Source: Arthrobacter sp. MN05-02
Lineage (GTDB): Bacteria > Actinomycetota > Actinomycetes > Actinomycetales > Micrococcaceae
Length of the DNA stretch: 64,000 bases
Assembly: GCA_004001285.1 (NCBI GenBank)
Contig: AP018697.1
Coordinates: 2,852,001-2,916,000 of the forward strand
Reading direction: 5' to 3'
Position 1 is the first letter of the stretch. Each line of letters begins with the position of its first letter. Shown here one piece after another: positions 1-8,583 of the stretch. Both the position numbers and the translations under genes were made by a program. The notes under the pieces were generated by a model. The model made no database searches, was not told where the DNA came from, and saw only the letters and a list, made by a program, of their open reading frames with translations.

Positions 1-305
1 CCGCGGCGCTGCTGCAGGGCGACGGCGGGAGGAAGCCCGGTGATCGAGCCGACGTGGGGGGTGTGCCCCTGCTGGATCAGCCTGCGCGCGTAGGGGGCCA
101 CGGATTCGAGGTAGCGGCGCTGGGCTTCCGCGTAGATGGTCCCGAACGCGAGCGAGGACTTCCCCGAACCCGAGACGCCCGTGAAGGCGACGACGGCGTC
201 CCGGGGGCAGTCCACGTCGATCCCGCGCAGGTTGTTCTCGCCGGCGCCGCGCACGCGAACGAAGCCGTTCCGTGTGCTCGTCGTTCCGGCAGGGGCAGCA
301 TCCAT
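1..305 (-). CDS. UvrA-like excinuclease ATPase (5' end only)
   Basis: The gene runs off the left edge, so only about 101 N-terminal residues are visible. The fragment carries an ABC-type Walker A loop, FTGVSGSGKSSLAFGT, followed by YAEAQRRYLES and later ITGLPPAVALQQR. This is the layout of the first nucleotide-binding domain of UvrA and its paralogues, which scan DNA for bulky damage. The wording of the segment fits an actinobacterial UvrA paralogue better than canonical UvrA, but this cannot be settled without the rest. The ATG at 305 was chosen; an in-frame GTG at 317 is an alternative. Identification as UvrA family is firm; paralogue type is inference. Confidence 0.8.
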   Translation of the reverse strand, partial: MDAAPAGTTSTRNGFVRVRGAGENNLRGIDVDCPRDAVVAFTGVSGSGKSSLAFGTIYAEAQRRYLESVAPYARRLIQQGHTPHVGSITGLPPAVALQQRR

Positions 306-468
306 CGGCTCGATCACCAACCCCACCCTACGGCCGTCCGGGGACGCTACCCGCCGGGAGACCCACCGCCGGCGGGCGGATCATAGGTCGGTGGTCGCCC
401 GGGCGGAAGGCACCCGACCCGGTCATCACGGCATCGACCCCGCGGTGATGCGCTCCTAGGCTGGAGGC

Positions 469-746
469 ATGGCTGACATCGACGAAGAGTTCCCGACGCT
501 GGACGACCTCAATCCCGACAACGACGCCCTGCCGCGTCCGTCCCGGGCGACGCACGGGAAGTCCGACGACCACGTGGACGACGACGCCCTGGCCCTGGCG
601 ACCGAACGGGAGGAAGTGGCCCTGGGCCTGAAGGACTACGTGCCGGACGATGTCCCGCCGGCCACGGATCCCCTTCCCGAGGAGTCGTCCCCCCCGAAGC
701 CGACCTGGCACAGCGCGGACTGCTGCACGACTCCGACGACAGCTGA
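469..746 (+). CDS. Small acidic hypothetical protein, apparent frameshift
   Basis: A short, acidic, probably disordered protein that begins MADIDEEFPTLDDLNPDNDA. No function is known to me. In the ATG frame the reading runs on antisense to bkdC as far as 1494, which is implausible. The frame that opens after the seven-C run at 689-695 ends ADLAQRGLLHDSDDS with a stop at 744-746, ten bases short of the convergent bkdC stop. One base added to the C run gives a clean 92-residue protein. A hexamer TAGGCT (457-462) sits 6 nt before the ATG, and a GGAGG also lies in that gap, so either leaderless or ordinary initiation is possible. Confidence 0.6.
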
Positions 747-756
747 CGGTCCCGCA

Positions 757-2251
757 CTACAGGTCGGCGAGCATCCCGCCCGGGTTCTCCAGGGCGTCCG
801 CCACGAAACGGAGGAATCCGCCCGCGGTGCCGCCGTCGCACACCCGGTGGTCGAAGGCGAGCGTCAGCTCGCTGACCTTCCGCACGGCCAGCGTGCCGTC
901 GACCACCCAGGGGCGGTCGATGATCCTGCCCAGTCCGAGGATGGCCGACTCCGGGTGGTTGATGATCGCCGCACTGCCGTCGACGCCGAACACCCCGTAG
1001 TTGTTGAGGGTGAACGTGCCGGAGGACAGGTCGGACGGCGTCGCCCTCCCCTCGCGGGCGAGTGTCGCCAGCCGGCGGATCTCGGCGTCGAGCTCACGCG
1101 CCGACAGGGTGTCCGCCCGGCGGACACTGGGCACCACGAGCCCGCGGTCCGTCTGCGCGGCGATGCCGAGGTTGACGCCGTCCACCCGGACCAGTTCCTG
1201 GGTGCCGTCGTCGGCGGTGGCGATCCGGCTGTTCAGCTCCGGGTACCGGGCGAGGCCCGCGACCACGAAGCGTGCCACGAAGGCCAGGATGCCCGGGACG
1301 GCATCGGGCGTACGCCGCTTCATCGCCTCCCGCAGCTCGACGAGGGGCGTGACGTCGACGTCCACCCAGACGGTCGCCTCGGGGATCTCGCGCCGGCTGC
1401 GGGTCATCGCGTCCGCGATGGTGCGGCGCACACCGCGCAACGGGGTGCGCTCGAGGACCGTGAGCCCCGAGCGGGAGTCGGGCGGGGAGGATAGTCGTTC
1501 AGGAGCGGCGTCGACGGCCCGCACGCGGTCCGGGCTGCTCGGCGGTCCATCGATCCGCGCTGCGACGGCCTGCTCGACGTCGCGGCGCAGGATGAGTCCC
1601 GCCTGCCCCGTTCCGCTGATGGTGTCGAGGCGCAGCCCGTGGTCCCGGGCCAGCTTGCGGACCAGCGGGGACACGCAGATCGGCGCCCTTCCGCCGGCGG
1701 GTCCGGTGGATGGCACCGATCCGGCCCGGACCGCCGTCGTGGCGGCAGGTGGGGATGCTGCAGCCCGGGCAGCTGTCGCGGCTCCCTTGCGCGGACGCGT
1801 CCGCCCTCCGGTGAGGCTGCCGGGTGTGCCGTAGCCGATCAGCACGTTCCCCGACCCTCCCTCCACGGGCGGCGCATCGTTGCCGCTGGTCGCCGACGTC
1901 GGGACGCCCGCGTCCTCCCGCAGGGCGGCCGCGGCGTGCCCGACGGCCTCTCCCCCGATGGCGGCCGCAGCGGGGACGCGCATCTCGGAGCCCTCCGGAC
2001 GGACCGACAGGAACGGCGCTCCGACGTCGAGCACCTCGCCCGGCCTGCCGTGCAGGACGGCCACGGTCCCGGCGAAGGGGGACGGCACCTCGACCACGGA
2101 TTTCGCGGTCTCCACCTCGGCGACGGGCTGGTCGACGGCGACGGTATCGCCCTCCGCGACGAGCCAGGACACCAGCTCCGCCTCGGTCAGGCCCTCCCCG
2201 AGGTCGGGGAGGGCGAAGACGAGGAGTTGCGCTGACGGTCGGAGCGCTCAT
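757..2251 (-). CDS. bkdC: 2-oxoacid dehydrogenase E2 (dihydrolipoyl acyltransferase), frameshift near start
   Basis: E2 core of a branched-chain 2-oxoacid (or pyruvate) dehydrogenase complex; it moves the acyl group from E1 to CoA. It has a lipoyl domain (ETAKS, lipoyl lysine), an Ala/Pro/Gly-rich linker, a peripheral subunit-binding domain (SPLVRKLARDHGLRLDTISGTG) and the catalytic domain with FDHRVCDGG (HxxxDG) near the C-terminus. The expected start is the ATG at 2251, one base after the bkdB stop. In that frame the lipoyl domain is lost. The correct frame, reading ALPDLGEGLTEAELVSWLVAEG, meets a stop just upstream and has no start codon. Removing one base near 2222-2230 joins them into about 497 residues. 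Without that repair, translation from an internal GTG at 2172 would give half a lipoyl domain. Confidence 0.88.
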
Positions 2252-2252
2252 G

Positions 2253-3329
2253 TCAGTCCTCCCACTGCAGGTCGTCCACGGCGTCGAGGATGCGGTCGAC
2301 GCTCGGCAGGTAGAAGTGCTCGAGTTTCGGCGAGGGATACGGGATGTCGAAACCCGTGACCCGCAGCACGGGTGCCGCGAGCGAGTGGAAGCAGCGTTCC
2401 TGGACCCGCGCCACGATCTCGGAGGCCACGGACGCGAAGCCCGGGGCCTCCGCCACGACGACGGCGCGTCCGGTGCGGCGGACGCTCTCGCAGACCGTCT
2501 CGTCGTCGAACGGGACGATCGAGCGGAGGTCGATGACCTCGATCGACCGCCCTTCCTCGGCGGCGGCCGCGGCGGCGCCGAGGGCCGTCGGCACGGACGG
2601 TCCGTAGCTGATGAGCGTCGCATCGGTGCCCTGGCGGGCGACGACGGCGCGGCCGATGCGCCGGGGTGCCTCCCCCTCGTCGAACGTCCGGCGGAGTTCG
2701 GCGAGGTCCACCTCCTCCTTGGACCAGTACAGCTTCTTCGGCTCGAGGAACACCACCGGGTCCGGGGACGCGATGGCCTCGCGCAGCATGAAGTAGGCGT
2801 CGCGCACGGTCGCCGGAGCCAGTACCGTGAGCCCGGGCGTATGGGCGTAGTAGGCCTCGGAGGAGTCGCAGTGGTGCTCGACGCCGCCGATTCCGCCGGC
2901 GTAGGGGATCCGGATGACGATGGGCAGGCGCACCTTCCCGCGGGTGCGGTTCGGCATCTTCGCGACGTGGCTGACCACCTGCTCGAAGGCCGGGTAGGCG
3001 AACGCGTCGAACTGCATCTCGACGACCGGCTTCATGCCGTTCATCGCCATGCCCACGGCCATTCCCATGATGCCCGCCTCGGCGAGCGGCGTGTCGAAGC
3101 AGCGTTCCTCCCCGAATCTCGCCGTCAGTCCGTCGGTGATGCGGAAGACCCCGCCGAGGGTGCCCACGTCCTCGCCGAACATCAGCACGGCCGGATCCGC
3201 CTCCATGGCGTCCGCGAGTGCGGCGTTGAGGGCCTTGGCGAAGGTCGAGGTGGCCCCGGCCCGCGGTGCGGGGGTGGATCCGGCTCGGTCCGCGCGGTCC
3301 GCGATGGGAGCCTCGGTGGTCTGCGTCAT
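2253..3329 (-). CDS. bkdB: 2-oxoacid dehydrogenase E1 beta subunit
   Basis: Beta subunit of the thiamine-diphosphate E1 heterotetramer that decarboxylates branched-chain 2-oxoacids. It is 358 residues, normal for the family. Visible landmarks are the pyrimidine-binding domain with MFGEDVGTLGGVFRITDGL, the conserved TPLAEAGIMGMAVGMA, the RIPYAGGIGGVEHHCDS loop, and a C-terminal transketolase-C domain beginning about residue 220. Its start overlaps the end of bkdA by four bases (ATGA), and bkdC follows immediately, so the three genes are one translationally coupled operon. The substrate could also be pyruvate, because these E1 families are hard to separate by eye. Confidence 0.9.
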   Translation of the reverse strand: MTQTTEAPIADRADRAGSTPAPRAGATSTFAKALNAALADAMEADPAVLMFGEDVGTLGGVFRITDGLTARFGEERCFDTPLAEAGIMGMAVGMAMNGMKPVVEMQFDAFAYPAFEQVVSHVAKMPNRTRGKVRLPIVIRIPYAGGIGGVEHHCDSSEAYYAHTPGLTVLAPATVRDAYFMLREAIASPDPVVFLEPKKLYWSKEEVDLAELRRTFDEGEAPRRIGRAVVARQGTDATLISYGPSVPTALGAAAAAAEEGRSIEVIDLRSIVPFDDETVCESVRRTGRAVVVAEAPGFASVASEIVARVQERCFHSLAAPVLRVTGFDIPYPSPKLEHFYLPSVDRILDAVDDLQWED

Positions 3330-4534
3330 GGCTGGTCCCCCTCGTCACCGGCGCCGTCGGCGGGCGCATCCGGTGCCGCGCCCGCTCCCGCGTCGCGCGC
3401 CAGTTCCTCGCGCAACTGCTCCGCCTGCTCGCGCAGCTGCGATGTCTTCTCCGTGTACACGTATTCGAAGAGCTCTGCCGGGTTCACCTCTACCTCCGTG
3501 TTGAGTCCCTTGCGGATAGCGGCGGCGATCGCGTCGGCCTCGTCGGCGAACGCCCGCTCGCCCTCGTCCGTGAGCAGGTTCAGTGCCCGCAGGTAGGTGC
3601 GCATCCGCAGGATCGGATCCCTGGGCACCCAGCGTTCCACGTCGTCGGCCGAGCGGTAGCGCGTGGCGTCGTCGGCGTTGGTGTGGGCCTGCATGCGGTA
3701 GGTGTGGGCCTCGATGAGGGACGGACCGCCGCCGTCGCGCGCGCGGTCGACGGCTGCTCCGAGCACCGCGAGCAGGGCGGCGAGATCGTTGCCGTCCACG
3801 CGCTCCCCCGGCATCCCGTAGCCGATGGCCTTGTGCGCGAGGGACGGGGCCACCGTCTGGTTCTTGAGCGGCACGGAGATGGCGAACTCGTTGTTCTGGA
3901 TGAAGAACACCACGGGGACGTGGAACACGGCGGCGAAGTTGAGGGCCTCGTGGAAGTCACCCTCACTGGTGGCGCCGTCGCCGCACATGGCCAGGACCAC
4001 GGTGGGCTCGCCGCGCAGCTTCGCCGCGTGAGCCACCCCGACGGCGTGCAGGAGCTGGGTGGCGAGTGGTGTCGCCTGCGTCGCGACGCGGTGCTCGTGC
4101 GGATCGTACCCGCCGTGCCAGTCCCCGCGCAGCAGCGTGAGGACCTGAAGGGGATCCACCCCCCGCGTGATGACGGCGACGGTGTCGCGATAGGTGGGGA
4201 ACAGCCAGTCCTCGTTCCCGAGGACGACGGCAGCCGCCACCTGGCAGGCCTCCTGGCCGTGGGAGGAGGGGTAGACGGCCATGCGCCCCTGGCGCACGAG
4301 GGCGTTCGCCTGGTCGTTGATACGGCGGCCGGCGACGAGGCGCCCGAAGGCGCCGAGCAGCTGCTCACCGTCGGGCAGCGGGTACCTGTCGTCGTGGTTG
4401 TGCTGTCCGTCGGGGTCCACCAGCTGTACCGGCTCCGCCGAGGGCAGCAGCGCCCTGTCGGCTGCCGGTGCGGCGCCGCCGTCGGACGCGCCCCCCAGCA
4501 TGCTGCCGCGGCCACCATTCGTTGCCGTACTCAT
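3326..4534 (-). CDS. bkdA: 2-oxoacid dehydrogenase E1 alpha subunit
   Basis: Alpha subunit of E1, 402 residues. The thiamine-diphosphate motif runs from GDG at residues 185-187 to NN at 214-215. YPSSHGQEACQVAA near residue 88 and the phosphorylation-loop-like HTYRMQAHTNADDATRYR region are also typical of branched-chain type E1 alpha. The N-terminal 30 residues are Gly/Ala-rich and the C-terminus is acidic. It is the first gene of bkdABC and lies head-to-head with an Lrp-family regulator across 208 bp, the usual arrangement for an Lrp/BkdR-controlled branched-chain amino acid catabolic operon. No separate E3 gene is nearby. Confidence 0.9.
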   Translation of the reverse strand: MSTATNGGRGSMLGGASDGGAAPAADRALLPSAEPVQLVDPDGQHNHDDRYPLPDGEQLLGAFGRLVAGRRINDQANALVRQGRMAVYPSSHGQEACQVAAAVVLGNEDWLFPTYRDTVAVITRGVDPLQVLTLLRGDWHGGYDPHEHRVATQATPLATQLLHAVGVAHAAKLRGEPTVVLAMCGDGATSEGDFHEALNFAAVFHVPVVFFIQNNEFAISVPLKNQTVAPSLAHKAIGYGMPGERVDGNDLAALLAVLGAAVDRARDGGGPSLIEAHTYRMQAHTNADDATRYRSADDVERWVPRDPILRMRTYLRALNLLTDEGERAFADEADAIAAAIRKGLNTEVEVNPAELFEYVYTEKTSQLREQAEQLREELARDAGAGAAPDAPADGAGDEGDQP

Positions 4535-4641
4535 CCCGCCTCCATCATGTGCCGCTGCGGCGGCGCTCCTGCCGTGCGCCGGGCGGTAGCTCCGGCACTG
4601 GATGCTGTGTAGGTCAAGTATGGTCAGGAGCCACCTTTTGT

Positions 4642-4667
4642 ATCCACGAAGTCGCCGAAGTGTGGAT
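4642..4667. promoter_or_regulatory. Inverted repeat between bkdA and lrp (candidate Lrp site)
   Basis: In the 208-bp divergent intergenic region, ATCCAC (4642-4647) and GTGGAT (4662-4667) form a perfect 6-bp inverted repeat with a 14-bp spacer. The spacer holds a direct repeat of CGAAGT. Lrp-family dimers commonly bind such spaced palindromes beside their own gene. The site is well placed to act on both bkdABC and lrp. Assignment to this regulator is inference. Confidence 0.4.
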
Positions 4668-4742
4668 CATTCCGCTCGAAAGGGTCTAGTCTTTGGACGA
4701 ATAGATAGATGTGACCTGCATTACGCGAAGGAGCGTGGACAC

Positions 4743-5186
4743 GTGGTGGATGGCCCCCTCGACGACGTCGATCGGAAGATCCTCGCCGAGCTGACCAGGG
4801 ACGGCCGGCAGTCGGTCACCTCCGTCGCCGAGCGGGTGCACATCTCACGGGCGCATGCGTACTCACGCATCGCGAAGCTGACCGAGGACGGCGTCCTGAC
4901 GCGGTTCACGGCCATCATCGATCCCGCCAAGGCCGGGCTGCGATCGTCCGCCTACGTCACCCTGAAGGTGCGGCAGCACTCCTGGCGCGAGCTCCGGGAC
5001 CTCCTCAGGAACATCCCGGAGATCCACCACATCGCCCTGGTCGGGGGCGATTTCGACGTGATCCTGCTGGTGCGGGCCGAGGACAACGTCGGGTTGCGGC
5101 GCGTGATCTTCGACCAGCTGCAGTCGATGCCCGGGGTGCTCGACACCCAGACCTTCCTCGTCTTCGAGGACCTCGACACCCGCTGA
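4743..5186 (+). CDS. Lrp/AsnC family regulator, probably of bkdABC
   Basis: A 147-residue Lrp/AsnC protein. The N-terminal helix-turn-helix (LDDVDRKILAELTRDGRQSV, then VAERVHISRAHAYSRIAKL) is followed by a RAM/AsnC-type ligand-binding domain with VGGDFDVILLV. The GTG at 4743 was chosen because AAGGAG sits 9 nt upstream (4728-4733). Longer in-frame extensions upstream lack both a ribosome site and family similarity. It is divergent from bkdABC, so by analogy with BkdR it probably senses a branched-chain amino acid and controls that operon and itself. Confidence 0.87.
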   Translation: MVDGPLDDVDRKILAELTRDGRQSVTSVAERVHISRAHAYSRIAKLTEDGVLTRFTAIIDPAKAGLRSSAYVTLKVRQHSWRELRDLLRNIPEIHHIALVGGDFDVILLVRAEDNVGLRRVIFDQLQSMPGVLDTQTFLVFEDLDTR

Positions 5187-5273
5187 CCCCCGTCCCTCGG
5201 TGCCCGTCCCCTGCGAACGACCCTGCCGGTCGGCGGGATCGTACGCGGATTCCACTCCGTGTCGTGCTGCCCC

Positions 5274-6263
5274 TCAGCGCGGACGGTCGCCGGGAACCCC
5301 GGCGGGCACTCCGGCAGGCCGACGCGTCGAGAAGTGGCTCCGGTAGGCGGTCGGGGTGGTCGAGAAGGTGGCCGCGAAGTTCTGTCGGAGGGTGACGGCG
5401 TTCCCGAAGCCGCAGGTCGCCGCGATCTGGTCCACGGACAGGTCCGTCGTCTCCAGGAGCCTCCTGGCGGCGTCGAGGCGGCGCGAACGGATCCAGGCCG
5501 ACGGTGTCGTGCCGGTCGCCGTGCGGAACGCACGGACGAAGGTGCGGCGACTCATGTGCGCCTGGCGTGCGAGCCGGTCGACGGGAAGGGATTCGCGGAG
5601 GTGCCCCAGGGCCCATTCGAGGAGGTCCGCGATCGGATCGCCGGTCAGGCTCCGGGGAACCGGGTGCTCGATGTACTGGGCCTGGCCGCCGTCACGGTGC
5701 GGGGCGACGACGAGAGTGCGGGCCACCCGGTTGGCTGCATCGGCCCCGAGCCGGTCGCGTACGAGATGCAGACACGCGTCCAGGCCGGATGCCGTGCCCG
5801 CCGAGGTCATGACGTCCCCGTGATCGATGTAGAGCACGGCCCGGTCGAGGGTGATGTCCGGATGCCGTCCGGCCAGTGTGTCGAAGGCCTGCCAGTGCGT
5901 CACGGCGCGTCGGCCGGACAGCAGCCCTGCATCCGCCACCGCGATCGCCCCGAGGCACAGTCCGAGGACCGGCGCGTTCCGTCCGTGGGATTCCTGCAGC
6001 ACCGTGCGCAGGACCTCACTCACCCCGCGGCCGTCGTCGAACCAGGAAGGGACCACCACGATGTCCGCTTCGGCAGCGACGCCCGGTCCGGAGATGCCCG
6101 CCAACCGGTAGCCCTCCGCCGTGAGGACCGAGCCGGGCTCGTCGGAGAACAGGACGGTCGTCCACTCGGCGAGGCCCTGGCGCGTGACTTCGTCGAACAC
6201 CAGCTGGGGCACCGCGAGATGGAACATCGTGACGCCGTCGAACGCGTACACCGCGATACGCAT
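5274..6263 (-). CDS. GlxA-type AraC family regulator (DJ-1/PfpI domain + HTH)
   Basis: A 329-residue regulator. Residues about 1-190 form a DJ-1/PfpI (GATase1-like) domain with the nucleophile-elbow segment PVLGLCLGAIAVADAG. Residues about 215-310 hold two AraC helix-turn-helix motifs (LARQAHMSRRTFVRAFRTATG and IAATCGFGNAVTLRQNFAATF). The ATG at 6263 follows GGGGAGG. It is divergent from a cysteine hydrolase across 142 bp. GlxA-type regulators often control an adjacent isochorismatase-like or amidase gene, so the hydrolase is its likely target. The inducing ligand is not evident. Confidence 0.88.
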   Translation of the reverse strand: MRIAVYAFDGVTMFHLAVPQLVFDEVTRQGLAEWTTVLFSDEPGSVLTAEGYRLAGISGPGVAAEADIVVVPSWFDDGRGVSEVLRTVLQESHGRNAPVLGLCLGAIAVADAGLLSGRRAVTHWQAFDTLAGRHPDITLDRAVLYIDHGDVMTSAGTASGLDACLHLVRDRLGADAANRVARTLVVAPHRDGGQAQYIEHPVPRSLTGDPIADLLEWALGHLRESLPVDRLARQAHMSRRTFVRAFRTATGTTPSAWIRSRRLDAARRLLETTDLSVDQIAATCGFGNAVTLRQNFAATFSTTPTAYRSHFSTRRPAGVPAGVPGDRPR

Positions 6264-6405
6264 GCACACCTCCCCTGTTGGCCTGATTTCATCGTAACGG
6301 GGCATGCGTGCCACTCGTTCCGCGCTGCGGCCAGAGGAAGGATGGACTGCAGGTCCTTCACCGACCGCAGACCAGCACCACCATGAGCCAGGAGAAACGT
6401 CCACC

Positions 6406-7044
6406 ATGAGCACCCCTCGCCGCGCCCTCGTCCTCGTCGATGTCCAGCAGCAGTACTTCGCCGGTCCCCTCGAGATCCGGTACCCTCCGCACCAGCAGTC
6501 CCTGCCGCGTATCGCGGCGGCCATCGATGCCGCTGCCGACGCCGGGATCCCGGTCGCGGTCATCCAGCACACCGCCGGCGAAGGCGCTCCCGTCTTCGCC
6601 CCCGGCACACCCGGCTTCGCCCTGCACCCCGAGATCGAGGGCCGGCGCACCGGTGCGTGGAAGAGCGTCGTGAAGCAGTACGGCTCCGTCTACGCGGACA
6701 CGGACCTCGCCGGTTGGTTGCGGGAGAACGGCGTCGACACGGTCACCCTCGTCGGGTACATGACCAACAACTGCATCCTCGCCTCAGCTGTCGAAGCCGA
6801 AGCCCTCGGGCTCTCCACCGAGGTCCTCTCCGACGCGACCGGCGCCATCGACATCGCCAACGATGCCGGATCCGCTGATGCGAAGACCGTCCACACGACC
6901 CTGCTCGCGCTGCTGAACTCCAACTGGGCGGCCGTTGCTACGACCGAGGCGTGGACCACGGCTCTCGCCGCGCATCAGACACTTCCGGGAAGTGATCTGG
7001 GCAGTTCCGCGACGGCTGGAACTGCGCGCACCGCCCGGTCCTGA
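6406..7044 (+). CDS. Isochorismatase-like cysteine hydrolase
   Basis: A 212-residue member of the isochorismatase/nicotinamidase fold. The N-terminal strand ends in catalytic Asp12 (LVLVDVQQQYF), and the nucleophile is Cys123 in GYMTNNCILASAVEAEALG. The ATG at 6406 follows AGGAGA. The last 25 residues are a low-complexity Ser/Thr/Ala tail. The substrate cannot be assigned from sequence; amidase or carbamoylase activity is typical. It is probably controlled by the divergent GlxA-type regulator. Confidence 0.85.
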   Translation: MSTPRRALVLVDVQQQYFAGPLEIRYPPHQQSLPRIAAAIDAAADAGIPVAVIQHTAGEGAPVFAPGTPGFALHPEIEGRRTGAWKSVVKQYGSVYADTDLAGWLRENGVDTVTLVGYMTNNCILASAVEAEALGLSTEVLSDATGAIDIANDAGSADAKTVHTTLLALLNSNWAAVATTEAWTTALAAHQTLPGSDLGSSATAGTARTARS

Positions 7045-7099
7045 CGCGGGGGGAACGGGTCACTGCCTGTGCTCGCCTGCGCCCTGCTTCCCTCGCCGC

Positions 7100-8470
7100 T
7101 CAGGCCGGCATACCGCGGGTGCCCCGGGCGGAGGTGCGGAATTCGGCGAGAGCGGAGAATCCCGGCCACAGCCCTGTCCGGTCGATGCCGGCGAGCGCGG
7201 AGGAGAATCCGGGCGATCGCACGAGGTGCGACGGGAAATCGTATCCGGGGTGGAGCTCGAGGAGGATCCGCAGGACCAGGGCGCATCGGCTGCTCTCTGC
7301 TGCCGCGTCGTAGAGGGCCGTCGACGGCTCGTCGAACTCGATGGCCAGGTGATGGCTCTGATGGTCGCGGATCTTCGTCACCATCTCGATCCACTGCACC
7401 ATGTCGGGGCCGAAGAGACCGGGAACCATGAGTCGTACGGGTTCGAGCAGTTCGCGGACCCGATCCTGGTAGGTCATCTGGTTGAGGTGCCGCAGGGTCT
7501 CCCTGAAGACGGCGTGCGCCTTGTCCTCGTCGGTGAATCCTTCCGAGAGCAGTACCTCCACGCCTGCGTGTCGCGCCTGCCTCGCTGCACGCTCCACAGC
7601 GCGCTGACTGACGCCCTCGAAGCGGACCCCTTCCAGGTACAGCCGCCGGTGAAGGCCTTCGAGTGCTGTTGCCAGGACCAGGGCGTCGAGCTGCCGGGTT
7701 CTCGTGAGGCCGGTGAGGAGGAACGGCAGGGGATCGACGATGTGCGCGAGGGGTATCCAGGCGGCGAACACGGCCATGGAGAGATCCTCGACCGGCAGGA
7801 AGCTGCTGCGAGCGAGGGGAACCGGCTCGCCGCCTCGACTCCGGAGGACACACCACCGGTCCCCGACACGTACTTCGGTGTGTGCCGCTCCTGGAACGTC
7901 CGAGCCGTTCCACAGGCCCAGGAGCTGGCTGCAGTAGTGCTGTACCTGATGACGCAGCCTCCGGAGGGGTGTCGCCCTGGTGGCGGAGAACTGGAAACCC
8001 GTCCCGTCGTCGTGCCTCCATCCTTCGAGAATCCCCGGGATCGAGCCGACGACCGGCTCCGAGGACTCCCTCCGCTGGAAAGCCGTGCTCACCGGCAGAC
8101 GCCAGGTCCACCTGATACCGGCGACGAGGTCGCGTTCACCGCGCACGTGTGCTCCCGTGAGGGACAGGGAGCCGTGGAATGTCTGCCGCACCGATGACGG
8201 GAGCAGGGATGGAGCCTCCACGACGGCATCGAAGAGGGTGACGGGTCGGCCGTCCGGAAGGAATCCCAGGATGTCCCGGGGAACGGGATCGGCGACTTCG
8301 GCCGGGTTCCCGCCGGGCGACGCCGCGTCGGCTTCCGACCCGTCCGGTCGCTCGGGCTCGGGGATGGGATCGTCGAGTTCGAGCACGAACGAGCCGTCCC
8401 GTTCGAAGCGCAGGGCTCCGGGCACCAGATCGTCCAGGTCCGGTCCGAAGCGTCCTCGGAAGTCGCTCAT
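7100..8470 (-). CDS. ApeA-like HEPN-domain protein (candidate anti-phage RNase)
   Basis: A 456-residue protein. The N-terminal part (SDFRGRFGPDLDDLVPGALRF, later RDILGFLPDGRPVTLFDAV) has the beta-rich layout of the ApeA N-terminal domain. The C-terminal half is all-helical and carries R368-D-H-Q-S-H373, matching the RX4H active-site pattern of HEPN ribonucleases. ApeA proteins are single-gene abortive-infection defences that cleave RNA on phage infection; this one is shorter than E. coli ApeA. It stands alone, with no antitoxin beside it. A hexamer CATACT lies 5 nt before the ATG with no clear ribosome site, suggesting a leaderless transcript. Family assignment is by eye, and the defence role is inference. 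Confidence 0.62.
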   Translation of the reverse strand: MSDFRGRFGPDLDDLVPGALRFERDGSFVLELDDPIPEPERPDGSEADAASPGGNPAEVADPVPRDILGFLPDGRPVTLFDAVVEAPSLLPSSVRQTFHGSLSLTGAHVRGERDLVAGIRWTWRLPVSTAFQRRESSEPVVGSIPGILEGWRHDDGTGFQFSATRATPLRRLRHQVQHYCSQLLGLWNGSDVPGAAHTEVRVGDRWCVLRSRGGEPVPLARSSFLPVEDLSMAVFAAWIPLAHIVDPLPFLLTGLTRTRQLDALVLATALEGLHRRLYLEGVRFEGVSQRAVERAARQARHAGVEVLLSEGFTDEDKAHAVFRETLRHLNQMTYQDRVRELLEPVRLMVPGLFGPDMVQWIEMVTKIRDHQSHHLAIEFDEPSTALYDAAAESSRCALVLRILLELHPGYDFPSHLVRSPGFSSALAGIDRTGLWPGFSALAEFRTSARGTRGMPA

Positions 8471-8583
8471 ACGCCAGTATGACCGCAGGTCCGCTGTACC
8501 TCGAGTGCCGGCGGGCGATCGTGCGCGGCAAGCAGCCCGGACTTCCCCGTTCCGCCCGGGGTCCGGGCCCGGACCGGAGGTGT

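Noticed and set aside
469..1494. 341-codon reading frame starting with the small acidic protein
   Set aside because: Beyond about 720 it is antisense to bkdC and low-complexity; the family-like ending is in the other frame at 744-746.
8560..8575. Perfect 16-bp palindrome GGTCCGGGCCCGGACC
   Set aside because: It lies between two same-strand genes with no U-tract or promoter context; such GC palindromes are expected at this base composition.
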